Below are positions 10,001-22,000 of a stretch of 64,000 bases of DNA, piece after piece (the stretch's first letter is position 1; every line of letters starts with the position of its first letter). Both the position numbers and the translations under genes were made by a program. Below the pieces are notes generated by a model, which saw only the letters and a program-made list of their open reading frames with translations, had not been told where the DNA came from and ran no database searches. Where the stretch lies: NCBI GenBank assembly GCA_949752735.1, contig OX457038.1, forward strand, positions 17,507,081 to 17,571,080. The letters are read 5' to 3'. Source of the stretch: Lumbricus terrestris. Taxonomy: Eukaryota > Annelida > Clitellata > Crassiclitellata > Lumbricidae.

Positions 10001-11220
10001 ATGCATGTCCAGCAAGTAACGTCTACCCAATAATTACATTAAAAAAATTATTACTAAGTGTGAATTCCAGTTCAATAATTTAGTTCTGGCCTACCTGGGA
10101 CAGTGGCGGAGTGGTGTGCGGTTGGAGGGCGCGCCGACTGGCGTAGCATTCTGCAGTACATTAATGGCAGTTCAAGATATTGTCTGTAAACTCGGTGTGT
10201 CATTTCGAGAAGGCCTATACTGCGGACCTCGTATCGAATAACATTCCGATTTCCGACCGGCTATGAACTGGACTCCATGTCCTCGATCTTTTCTCTTACA
10301 TCATCCACTCTCCAGCAGCCAACTCTGAAGGAACTCTAGTATCATATCAGAGGCTAATATCTCTCTTAAACAATCGGACTCGATCCCACTCCTCCCCTCA
10401 CCCTCATGAGCTGGTCTTCCACTCTCAGGCCGACCTTCCCCTCCGAAGTGAGTTTGGCTTATTTCTGCCCCACCCCGCTTTTCACTTGGTTCAAGTTGCG
10501 GCCGCCCTGTAGCCTATAGGGATAGAAGCCACTGCTAATGTCCGCTCTTCTGTGGCCCAATTTTATTGACCTCCCCTCATCCGTCGCAGTCAGTTCTGTG
10601 TTTCCCATCTTTCACCTCTCTCCATTAAGAATTTCCCTCATCTTCTTCCGACATTTGCCCTCACAGGTCGCCGGTTTTGGGGGGGGAACGACAGACGATT
10701 CCACTGGGCCTGTAATTTATTGCGCTCTGCTCCATGTCAGACGGTGGTTGGGGTAGCCCACCTAATCCGCAGTGCCTTAGTACAGCCCTTCCCGTGCAGG
10801 TCTGCTCAATGGGCAACGCATCTCCTCCACTCGTCCCAGTTCATCGCCAGCTCCTCTGACCTCTTCCCAAGATATCTCCAAGCACCCCAAGTCGTCTCTA
10901 ATTGCAATGCCAGAGCAGCCAGACATCCGTCTGTGACCCTGTGTATTGTATATCCAACAGGCTACAGATCTTGCTACAGAATTTAGTTCAGACGGCAGAC
11001 TGATCCGACCCCCCTTACCCCCACTCACGTCCCTGATATGACTGAGTAACGAATTCCATTAGTACCCAGTATGTACTGTGTAGAGATAACCAAAAGTTAT
11101 ATTGTCCTATGCCAAAGTTATTGAAGTAGCCTAAGAGAACACAATGACCGCGTGGTTGGCACTCTGTCCCATTTTACCACTGTCCACTGACTTTTATTCC
11201 AGAAAGTGCTATTATTAATA
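10001..11220. other. Right-hand interior of the split hAT-like element
   Basis: No gene is recognised. Segment 10081-11030 is GC-rich compared with its surroundings and looks like an independently acquired repeat (CTCC/CCCTC-rich). I could not assign it to a family. Confidence 0.4.
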
Positions 11221-11960
11221 TTTTGTCAGGATTTCCAGGGGGGTCACGCGACCCCCCTTGACCTATGCTGCGGGCGCCCATGACGGGCATCGAAAAGAGT
11301 CGGCGCCCGTGATGCCAGCTTGATGATGGCTGTTTCATGATATGGCTGTTCGTTTCCCATCAATATTCACGAAATGTTTCATGATGGCTGTTAGCTGATT
11401 TCGTTATTATTCATGATCAGTGTTCGGTCCAAAATGCACTTAAGATCTTTTCACGCTGTCTACCGATTAGAGATTTATAGATATATAATTATATAGTCCG
11501 TCATTTAACATCAGTTCTAATAGGCGTCTATTTTACTGATCACACTCTATATTTAACATCAGCTCTAACAGTGGCGTCTAACCCCCCCACTTGGCGTGGG
11601 AGAACAAACCCCCACTTTGGCCGACTTGTATTTATAATAGACTCGGCTCTTCAGAAGCACACATAACTCTAAATTAATAGGCCATGTAGTATAATATTAT
11701 GAGCAGAGCAGAGTTCCTAATAAAAGTGATTATAGGCGAATAAAATTAAATAACTTAAATATAAAATAAAGACACAATAATTCACAAACAATTTTTTACT
11801 ATTGGCTTGGTGGCATAATTTAACTTTTCTATTCCAACAGACAGACAAAAAAGTTAATGTTTGGCCCTCCCCTACAGATAGCCAAAGTCTAGTGACCATT
11901 AGGCTACAAACAGTTTTATTCTGATTTCAGTCTTGTGTAGTAATGCAGATTTGTAATCAC

Positions 11961-12616
11961 CAGTGGCGTAACTACGGGGGGCAAGGGGGGCAGCCGCCCC
12001 CCCAAATGAAAGGGCTGCCCCCCAGCTGCCCCCCCAATCCCTGCGTTTGTTTTACTTTTTACTTTTACGAGTGATAAAGAATTAAAGAATGTTATATAAT
12101 TTCTGACTTATTTTATTTTTTATACAACTTCCTGTACAACTTCTTATAGGGTGGGTGATGGGAAAGTGGGACAGGCCACTATAGTGCACTGTGGGACAGA
12201 CAAGCTAGTGAGGCTTGCATGCGTATTATGTCCAATACTGTAATACATCCAAAATCTAAAAATACATAGTCTATGGCAATATACCGATGCCGATGCACGC
12301 TTTAATTGCCATCGGTAGCCACCCCCTCATTTTAAGCTGCCACCCCACTGCCAAGGGCGGATACAGAAATTTTCGAAGGGGGGGGCCAAAATTTTTGGTG
12401 TTGCCGGTGAAATTTTTTTTTTTTACCGCTGAAAAAACTGATGACCTTTTTTTTTTTAGTCATCGGCCAATTTTTTTGAAAAAAAGTACTTGTTGAAACC
12501 AAATGGGGGGGCCACGTCCCATGCAATTTTTAAATGGGGGGCATGGCCGGATTGGCCCCCCCTGGATCCGCCCTTGCCCACTGCCCCCCATGAAAAAATA
12601 ACTGGCTACGCCACTG
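11961..12616. mobile_element. hAT MITE nested in a hAT-like element
   Basis: This 656-bp element has ends CAGTGGCGTAAC and, at the right, GCTACGCCACTG. A perfect 8-bp TSD GTAATCAC is at 11953-11960 and 12617-12624. Both ends run into G/C tracts. The interior has a TGATGACC, poly-T, AGTCATCGGCC module near 12440-12470. It has no coding capacity and so depends on transposase in trans. Confidence 0.92.
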
Positions 12617-13476
12617 GTAATCACCAAGTTGTAGCTTAATTATTAGTCCTAGGCCTATCCTAACGTTTGTCATAGGTGCCAACATAAATTTTTGCAGCAG
12701 AGGGACACATTTTTCTGCTCAAAAGTCATAGGTGCCTACGTCATAAAAAATAGATCAAAATTGCTTCATTTTGGGAACAAATGAGCTGTAAAACCTATAA
12801 GCCTAGCAGCAAAACTGCAATCACCCCAAATGTTCACATTTTCAGCTTGTACTCTCACAGCTGTTTTAAGTGATGGTAGACCACAGGTCCTGGCAGGTCA
12901 TAATAATTAAATGACCTGCCAATTTTGCTCTTGACCTGGGGAAAATTCTTTGTAATTTTAATGTAGACTATTCCTTGCACAATTATTTTCTTCAGCGTGC
13001 TGAATAACTCCCATGACCCCCAGGCGACCTGTTGGGATTGATTGTTGACAAGGCTGAAGCTACGGTGGTGTTTTTGGTGTTTGAATACCCACCCCTCAAT
13101 TAAATAATGCTACCATGAAATAATGCATTTACTAATTAACACAATCAATACGGACTAAGTGGATTTCATTTTGAAGCGCTCATTTCTATGTGACATTTTG
13201 CAATAAATTAAATCCTCCTCAAAACCCCTTAGTCCGTTGATTCGGTTTCTTGTCGGCAGGCTCAAGGTCGAGTAAACACCCACACCCCATATAAAATCCT
13301 GGGTATACGGCCTTGATAGGTGGCACCGCTACTGTTTTTGTGTAAACTACTATTCAGTAGGTAAGGCATTCTTGTTGAGAAGCTGCTGAGCAGATTCATC
13401 ACATCCTATTCAATAGGAAACTAGGTGTCCATTTTTTGGACAAATTCGCCAGCAACATTAGGCTATTCATGCATTT

Positions 13477-13549
13477 GCGTCCATTCGACGCCTTTCGTTG
13501 ACGATCACTATAATATAGTGATCGTCAACGAAAGGCGTCGAATGGACGC
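13477..13549. repeat. Perfect palindrome, 36-bp arms, 1-bp centre
   Basis: The arms 13477-13512 and 13514-13549 are exact reverse complements with a single A (13513) between them. The arm starts GCGTCCATTCGACGCC. It would form a hairpin or cruciform. Confidence 0.95.
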
Positions 13550-13628
13550 TGTAGCCTGCTTGTTCTGTAAGCCTATGCACCGAATATATTATATTCGGCA
13601 TAGGCTTACAGAACAAGCAGGCTACAGC
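13548..13628. repeat. Near-perfect palindrome, 31- plus 8-bp arms
   Basis: The outer arms 13548-13578 and 13598-13628 are exact reverse complements (starting GCTGTAGCCTGC). The inner arms CGAATATA/TATATTCG (13581-13588 and 13590-13597) also pair. Only an AC bulge at 13579-13580 and a central T interrupt the stem. It shares two bases with the preceding palindrome. Confidence 0.95.
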
Positions 13629-14965
13629 TTGGCGATATTCAATCAGCCGAGTATCTGCTATTAGGCTTACGATTAACTTTCTTGAACCTATACCGGTATA
13701 GAGTAAGAGAGCTATAGTACGTGCAAATATTGCTGACAATTTCAATTCTGTTATGAACGTTCAACGCAGATATTTCAGAACAGAACATGGTCAGGGCTTA
13801 AAGAAATTTTAATTTGAACTAAGTTAAGTCAATGCGCGCTGTGCTGGGGCTTTGGCCTACCTGCAACTATATAAACACGCGAATTTAGATTAGTAGAGAA
13901 TTGTGTACAATGTGTAGTTCTAATTATTTGTTATCACTCGATCACCGCTGAGAAATTTCATGTTGCTGGTGCCTGCGAATATTGTGCCTAATAGCAAGAG
14001 CCAAGAACCTTATAGTCCGAATTCTCCCAAAGGAGTGTTCAGGTTAGGCCTATATCCCTCTGGCTGGTTGTCAAGAATTTTCCGTTGATGTTCATGCTTA
14101 GGCCTAATTATTAGGCTACATCTCTCTGCGAGGAACAGAGAACGTCCCTATAGTCCATAGCATAAAGAATATCACCTTCAGAAACCAGCTACCCCTAACA
14201 CTTTCGACTGCATCATTCTCTAACATTGAAAGGCATGTCTTTACATCATACACGTACATGTAGCTGATCTTATTCATTAGGCCTACAGAGCTGGCCGGGT
14301 ATCTAATTCAAAACATCATTCTGTAATTAGCGTCATTAGCTTCACAAAGGTAGCCACACTGTCCAAAGACTGGGGTATACAAGCACAGCGAGACGTGTCT
14401 ATGCTGTCTAATGACTCTTGGCTATCCTGATCAGTTGTGGTCTCCATCACCTGCCACGGCTCGGCCTCGGCTTGACTTCGTCAGTAGGACTGAGTAGGTG
14501 TGACCTGAAGTGATAAGAGGTTCACCCCTATACTATAGTTCATGTGTTTCACCACTGATGTCCCTTTGAGTTGGCAGTCACTTCAAGCGAACCTTGGATT
14601 CTTTGGTTAGAAATACCACATTAGAAATCTTCACCCCCCCAGTTTACGTCCAAAAACGTCAAACCCCCATTTCTGGAAACCGTGGGAGAACGTTCTCCCA
14701 ACCCCCCCATTGGTAGACGCCACTGAGCTCTAATAGGCGTCTATTTTACTGATCACACTATATATTTAACATCAGCTCTAATAGGCGTCTATTTTACTGA
14801 TCACACTCTATATTTATCATCAGCTCTAATAGGCGTCTATTTTACTGATCACACTCTATATTTAACATCAGCTCTAATAGGCGTCTATTTTACTGATCAC
14901 ACTCTATGTTTAACATCAGCTCTAATAGGCGTCTATTTTACTACTCACACCCTATATTTAAAATC

Positions 14966-17900
14966 GGCGCTTCAGTGACCATGTAGCCTACATAGCCTAT
15001 AGAACTGTAGATCCTCTGGTGAAACAAGATGATGAGAATAAGCAACAATAATACAATAATATTGCTACTATAGCGAAATATTAATTCATGAGATTTGATC
15101 ATGCACTGCATCCGCGACTTCACTTCCCAAAATGGTCTTTGAGTATCACTTTCCCGCGCGATATAAATCTCTTGGAAGAGCATATAATCTCATAGCCTAG
15201 GCCTATAGGCTACTACATAGGGCCTACATCATCGCGAAGCTTATCCGACGACTGACTTAGGCTTGACAAGCTGTGGCCGCAATTGTTCAGGTAGACTCTC
15301 AAGAAGTCAGAAACGACGAAGCTTTAGGCCTACTTTGAAAGAATTAAGATAACCGTTGTAAAGTACATGTCACGAAAGACTTCTCTGTAGGCCTATGCAT
15401 AGGCCTATGGCTCGTTACTGCCATTTCTTTTACATGTTAGATCTATGCATAAACTTATTAGGGTCGCGTTCATTGTTAGCATCGCATGAGACCCTACATG
15501 AACAACTTTGCTACTTGCACGAAGTAGCATAAATAATAAAATTCACCCAGTCTCTCTCTGGCCATAGATCTACACCTTGGACAACCGCCAACTAGTACCT
15601 ACAGCACAGAACACGTACGCGACTTACCCAGATTTCTTCTTGTTTCCCATGATGACGCCATGCGTCTCAGCCATAGATAAAGCAACGATGGTGAAAATGG
15701 TTGCAAAGCCTGCGTTGTTGGGAGCATTCATTATTCCTCGACAAGAACGACGTCACCAAGAGGCTCTCGTCTCAACCGCGTCGGCGCCGACTACACAAGA
15801 AATGATCCTCATCGAGTCATCGCTATAGTCGCACAACAACAGGCTGATATACGTATAAACAGCCTGCATTATGATGGTCGTAAAGATGTCGACGCCGGCC
15901 GCTAGAGGCACTGCAGTCGGCGGTGGCAGCTCGCTTCCTGGCGCCGGTGATATCTACTGCACAGCCCATCGACTCCATCGAGCAGCAGCGCAAGACGTTG
16001 CAATCACGCTTGCGCAGCGGCCTTAATGCCACGCAGGGAATCATAATTACGAGCAAGCCATTGCCGAGAGAGAGAGCCGGACACGAATGTGCACCGACGA
16101 CTTAAGGAAGAAGGAAGGGTATGGTCCACCACCTGTGTTGAAAGTGGTTAATAATCTGCGGATAGAGCGGATGAAGAAAATGCACAGAAAATGCATATCC
16201 GCTGCGCATATTATAAGCCCCATTGCACCAAGCGAAATGCCATAGTCACAGAATGCACATCTTTTCATGCTGCTGTTTTACAGTGTCATCAACTCAAAAG
16301 TTCTTTCTGCATCTAATCAGAATTGAGGAGCATATTCCGACACTGAGTCTCGCTCAGTCCAACAGAAACTTCTATTGATGTAAACAAGAAAGACCATTTT
16401 AATAGCTTCCTGGCTTGTATTCAGCCTTCAATAAATCTGTTGATTTGCTTCCTATATATATGCCCTTTGTCAATAATATTGCATCAAGAAGCCACCCAAA
16501 ACAATGCAGAGAAACGACCTTAAAACAGCCAATTTAGCGGTCTGCTGGGCTGAGAAATGATGCCATATAGGAGAGCAAAGATCCTCTGAAAAGCTTTGAT
16601 CATCAGATGAAAAGAATGACGTCGATTCACATCTGAACTCTTCTAACCGGCTTCGTAAACCAGTGTTTGATGTAGTCCCTCTGCTGTGTGCGTGGGGGAG
16701 AGTTTATGGGGGTGGGAATGGTCGTTATGGAAACCATTCAGTCATATGCCTACGTCACCCTTTGACCGGATATTTTCTGACGACCTTTTTTTCAGTACTT
16801 TAATGATTCGCAGTCGAAATTCTTCTACTGACGGGAAAACTTCACATCATGTATAAACTACCTGTTGAATATTGTTCTGGGTGGGGAAATGTTGCATATA
16901 CTTTTCTGGGGGGATGCTACGTAGCCTATGTATATATGTATGTATACATGTACAACACCTCTTGATTTGTTCTGGTGGGGGATTCTCATTTCTGGGGGTG
17001 GGGACTTCCCACAGAGACGTCTAGATTAAACACTGCTCATTAACAGTGCTATCATCTCTCGGTCCTCTGCCTGCCTTCCACTCTCTCTTTCACTTTCTAA
17101 CTGTCATTCTGCATCCATCAGTTTGTCTCTGTGTGTGTGTGTGTTTGTCTGTCTGTTTGCCTCTCTCTTTACTAAGTCCGTCTGGTTTTCTGTGTCATTG
17201 GTGAACGAGGGGGATAACGAAACATTTTGCAACACATCTCGCACATTTTCACAACCATCTCACTTTCCATTTCATTTCATCCATTTTCGATGTCAACTCA
17301 ATTCTTGCTGTTAATCGAATTAATTATTGAACAATTTAGCAATTGTTTATTTTATTAATACTTTTTATCATGACTCACTCAACAAGGTTTGGGTCTACTC
17401 AATAGCATGCCTCCACATAAATAAAAATTGGTATAATGGTATCAATGGATTATGGCTGGATGGGCCCTGAATCCACCCTTTTTGCACGCACTGTATACAT
17501 CAATTGTCTTGATGAAGTGGACACTGGACAGTCATTAGCCAAATCCTCTAGTATGACCAACTGTGACAGTTACATAAGTGTCTCCATGTACATCACAAAA
17601 TCATTGTCTATGAGCATATTAATTACCATTTTACAATAATATATAAAATGCACCATTTTAATTATAGAAGAACACAAATGATTTAAAAGTACATGGAGCT
17701 TTATTAAATAAATGACTAATTTCAAGACACTTGATTCATTAATAAACAGTCAGCTAAACAAATAAATAACTAATTTCTTAATTCAGATAAATCATTATTG
17801 TGTAGATGTTGTTCTGATCATGTGGATCCCTCCTAAACATGATGTGGACAAAGCACTCAATTGGACAAAATTTCTGCTAAAAGGACTAAATTGACTTCAG

Positions 17901-18380
17901 TTAAAAGCAGCATAAACTATATCTGATCTAATGCAAAAATCAAAATGGCTTTGCTCTTCAGTGACAAGCTCAAAATAATGGATATTAACAATGGCCCAAT
18001 TACTGCTCTTGCCTTCCCTAGCATTCAAAGAACAAAGCATGCACATTAAAAAAAAGTGCTTTCAGTAAAAAATGTGCTTTAGGAACACTGAAGTTAACTT
18101 AGGCACCAATAAATGTGCTTAGGCACCGGTGAGTAAAGCTGGTCTCACTGGTGCAGCTTCTGTGCGGCAGCACTCAGAAATGTAAAAGATTAACACTTAT
18201 ATTTACAACAATGTGCTTCTGGCAACAATGAATGTGGATTAGGCAACAATGAATGTGGTTTATAACAATGAATGTTCTTTAGGTACAATACTCTATGCAG
18301 CAACAATTATGCTGGCAACAACAGTGAATACGCTTTACATACCAATGCTTTCTTTGCCTGACAGAGCTCTACGTATATAG
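14966..18380. other. Intergenic sequence, no gene recognised
   Basis: Only short frames without recognisable domains are present. Dense AGGCCTA palindromes occur at 15190-15420. A (GT)n tract is at 17125-17150. Region 16690-17000 has G-tracts and a short TGACGACC-T7 piece resembling the hAT MITE interiors. Short loosely repeated GGCAACAATGAATGTG units occur at 18200-18290. I see nothing that supports a gene. Confidence 0.5.
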
Positions 18381-18388
18381 GCTATATT

Positions 18389-18764
18389 CATGGGCGGAGA
18401 CCTAGGGGGGGACAGGGGGGGACGGTCCCCCCCAATAAAAGTGTTGGGGGGGACGGCCCATGCATTTGTCCCCCCCAATGTTTGAGTGCCAAGCCTTTTT
18501 GGGCGGCGGAAAAAAATTTTTTGCAAGATTTTGGCCGGATGACTAAAAAAAAAAAAAAAAAAGTCATCAACTTTTTTGGCGGTGAAAATAGAAAAATTTC
18601 GTCGAGATTTGGGCGGATGACCAAAAAAAAAAAAAAAAAGGTCATCAACTTTTTTGGCGGCGAAAATAGAAATTTTTTCCGAGATTTTGCCTCGTCAGAA
18701 ATTTTTCGGAAAATCTCGCGTCTTTCCGTCCCCCCCCAATTCTCGGCCCAGGTCTCCGCCTATG
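18389..18764. mobile_element. hAT MITE with two internal poly-A hairpins
   Basis: This 376-bp element has ends CATGGGCGGAGACCT and (rc) CATAGGCGGAGACCT. A perfect 8-bp TSD GCTATATT is at 18381-18388 and 18765-18772. G/C tracts lie just inside both ends. The interior has two tandem GATGAC-(A)n-GTCATC hairpins, near 18538-18569 and 18615-18650, followed by similar TTTTTTGGCGG(T/C)GAAAATAG sequence. Confidence 0.92.
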
Positions 18765-18936
18765 GCTATATTGATTCATGCTCATTTGGCTTCGAAGTTC
18801 TAAGGAGACATCACATCTACATTTAATCAACGTAATCTAATCACGGTTGCACCTCAACAGACTCGTATTACTGTCCTCTGAAAGATTACTTTTAAATAGG
18901 ATGATCTTAGACTTGTGTGGAGGGCAACTTGAGTCC

Positions 18937-18942
18937 TTTATT
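18937..18942 (-). terminator. Candidate poly(A) signal of the coiled-coil gene
   Basis: AATAAA on the minus strand lies about 110 bp downstream of the stop at 19054-19056. It is a plausible 3' end; nothing else confirms it. Confidence 0.45.
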
Positions 18943-19053
18943 TCCCATCTGAAACCAGATTCATTTGGATGTATTGCATTTTAAACACAATTGCCAATAA
19001 ATTACATAAATTAAATTAGAGTTTGACTCAAATGTATGCAAATTGACACGTCC

Positions 19054-22000
19054 TCATGAATAGTCATCAAGGTCAGCTGACTTGATCCATGGCTTCTGAT
19101 TGGTTGTCGCCTGGATCATGGTGTGAGACAGTGACTTCATGCTTTCCGCTAGGCGACTGAACTCCTCCCACTTCTGGCTGTGGATGGATGACTGGAGAGA
19201 CTGGAGTTGCTCCAGAGCCCTCAGCTTGCTTTCCAGGGTCTGGATCTGCGCCTCCAGATCTCGGATGACCATCTCACCCTCCGCCAACTGGAAATGCATC
19301 AGCAACACCATATACAACTTATTCAATAACACCATATACAACTTATTCAATAACACCATATACAACTTATTCAATAACACCATATACAACTTATTCAATA
19401 ACACCATATACAACTTATTCAATAACACCATATACAACTTATTCAATAACACCATATACGACTTATTCAATAACATTATACAACTTATTCAATAACACCA
19501 TATACAACTTATTCAATAATACCATACATCGGTGTGATTCAGCTGCACCTGTATATTCTGCAATCCTTAACTTGCACATGACTACTGTTTAGACCAGTTA
19601 GACATCTAGGTATACGCAAGCCTTTGAAAGACTCATAAAATGTAGAAGATAGTTTTTTGATTGCTGTGATGAAATCACCATGCTGACGTCATCTATATAC
19701 AAGGTACATGCATATGATGTATGTTTGCACGTAAATATTATTTATTATTATTTATTATCACATAAATTTCTTACGCTCGCAAGGTCACACCAAAGTGTGA
19801 ATCTGAGGCGTGGATAGCCATCCGCCAGAAAGATGCAGTTAAAGGTCCATGTGCTTGAAAGCCAAAGAGAAATAGTGAGTTTTGAGCCTTTTTTAAGGTA
19901 GGGAGTGAATTTGAGCAACGAAGAGAGAGTGGAAGTAGATTCCATTCTTTGTGGGTACTATGAAACTAAGCTTACACTGACTAATCAGTGAGTTCTAAGT
20001 ACACGTCCTTTTGGCAACAACGTCAACATGCGTCCTTTTGGCAACAATGTCAACATGCGTCCTTTAGGCAACAACGTCAACATGAGTCCTTTTGGCAACA
20101 ACGTCAACATGTGTCCTTTTGGCAACAACGTCTTTGAGTTATATTTTTGCACACATTGATCTCACGTATTTACTGGGTGTGTCTAGCTGATGAAAATAAT
20201 GCATCTGGTGGCCATGTATAAACACGTCATCGCCTGTGTTGACTATTCATTCACGTTACATCGCAATTCATCACATGTGCGCTTTCGCAAAAATGTCAAG
20301 CCTACGTTCGTGTTAAGTTGGAGAGTTTTCAAAGAAACTCGCACTTGCAAACAGCGACAGGTTATCGATCGCTGGTCTAGACATGTCAACATGCGTTGGT
20401 CGGGTGATTTTTCAGGAAAGAGCTTAGAAAAGCGGACGCTGTTGCACTGTTCGAGAATGTTCATGCTACAAGATCTTGTTGATAGTTTAAAAATGACTGA
20501 GGATTTGTGTACTGATTTTAAAAAATCTGTACATGCACAAATCAGTACAAAAATCGTCAGGTAATTCTAAACTATCAATGAAATGGTGTAGCTGTCTTGG
20601 ACTTGAAGCTACTATGAACCTTGTTGCCATTTTAAAGTTACTGTTAGTCTGTTGATGATGATGCTGTCCATCCTCATTCCTGAGGGTCGGAGACCAGAGA
20701 CAATGACACCAGCTTCCTCCATTCCTCTCTGTCCTGCGCCTGTCTGTTACTCTGTTAGTCTGTTACTGACACATAATAAAATCTGTTGAACTGAAGTCTT
20801 ATCTCAAGTTATGACTATGATACAAATTGACAGTTATGTGTCTCAGCAGCAACTTTTCAGAGAGCATTAATCAGAAGTTTCGCACAGTTTGATGGAGGGG
20901 GAGGAAGGGAGAAAGGGAGGGAGGAAGAGAGAGGTCAGCTCTAAATGTCAGCGACGCCAGTAATCTATACAGACTGTGCTACAGTGCTTTTCGAAGAAAT
21001 AGAAGTCTTAAGAAATAAAGAACCTAATCAGATTGATGTTCACCCGTTTAAGCTAACCACAGAACTACTATAACCACATTGAGTCCATGTTATCTAAGAA
21101 AATCAGTCTGCAGGGCTTTGGGCTCAATTGGTTAAAACAAACTGCACCATTTCTAAACAGTATGCAAACTTTAAATGAAACACAGTTAAAAAATTCAAAA
21201 CTGCGATAAATCAAAGTTTAAGCCTGTTTAGTGATTTTCAGTGATATGCTAATTAATTGCATCCATAATATTATATTCTGCGTATTTTATAATTATTATA
21301 ATTGAATTTGATGTGAGACCTTCAGTGTAACCAGAAATCACAGTTTTTATTGTAAGCAGACCTATATAGAAAAGCGGAATCGAAGTCGCCACAAAGGATT
21401 ACTTACTACACCCGTTGCGATTGCCTTTTTCTATGAAACTCAACTGACGTCACAACTCTCAATTATGACGTCATTTCAAACTGATGTAACTGTCTTTGTT
21501 TTGTCGTCAGTTGGTCATTTCGGTCAAAAGCGGAGAAGACGGCGAGTAAAAACGACGAAAACGATTGAAACGACGGCAAAATTCGACACAGATGATGAAG
21601 AAAACGAAGAGAAACAACTTCAGAACTGAATGGTGAGTCAAACATCGAAGTGAAAAAGAAATTATTTGTGATGTATGTGACAGATTTTTTTTTATCTCAG
21701 TCACTTCAAGGATCGAAAATAATTAAATAATCGACCATTAACTAAAGAATTAGCCTATAGTCAAACAAGAAATATTATTATGAAATGAAAAATTAACTTT
21801 TTGCAAGCTCTAAGAAGTGAATGTGAAAGCATAGTAGGAAAAGATGTAGGCTAGGAATAATGAAATTTCATTTAACGGTGGGCGTTCCCTTTTTTTTACT
21901 GCATCTGCCGTTCACGAATTTGCCCTGTTAAATATATAATTTATATATTCATCTAAGACCGTTCTAGGCCTACACTAAAAGTGTCAAATTTGCTTCCTAA

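Larger units (their letters stand above)
1349..11282. mobile_element. hAT-like non-autonomous element, split by the Gmr1-like retrotransposon
   Basis: The left end starts CATGGGCGCCCGCAGGA and then runs into a G-tract. The right end, read on the other strand, starts CATGGGCGCCCGCAGCA and also runs into a G-tract with GTC. The 7-bp string ACGGGCA directly abuts both ends (1342-1348 and 11283-11289), consistent with a hAT-type duplication of 7-8 bp. Removing the retrotransposon at 2464-9995 leaves about 2.4 kb. The interior (1390-2458 and 10001-11220) has no transposase that I recognise; 10081-11030 is unusually GC-rich. Superfamily assignment is an inference from the ends and the TSD length. 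Confidence 0.6.
11569..14725. mobile_element. hAT-like element, 3.2 kb, with nested MITE
   Basis: The ends are CAGTGGCGTCTA and TAGACGCCACTG, with a perfect 8-bp duplication AGCTCTAA at 11561-11568 and 14726-14733. The CAGTGGCG terminus and 8-bp TSD fit the hAT superfamily. C-rich sequence with GGGAGAAC lies just inside both ends. No transposase frame is recognisable. The body holds a second, smaller hAT MITE (11961-12616) and two long palindromes (13477-13628). Confidence 0.85.
11513..14965. repeat. 48-bp minisatellite, split by a hAT-like insertion
   Basis: The unit starts AGCTCTAATAGGCGTCTATT and is 48 bp long. One copy is at 11513-11560. Five more begin at 14726, 14774, 14822, 14870 and 14918. 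The hAT-like element at 11569-14725 duplicated the first 8 bp of a unit (AGCTCTAA), so the array was contiguous before the insertion. Confidence 0.9.

Noticed and set aside
11513..14965. CRISPR-like array
   Set aside because: The 48-bp units are directly adjacent without unique spacers, and the genome is eukaryotic; it is a minisatellite.
18482..18826. 114-codon plus frame across poly-A tracts
   Set aside because: It runs through a MITE with homopolymer lysine runs and has no protein-like composition.
19139..19495. Plus-strand frame across the 24-bp minisatellite
   Set aside because: Antisense to a supported coiled-coil exon, and its repeats come from the minisatellite.
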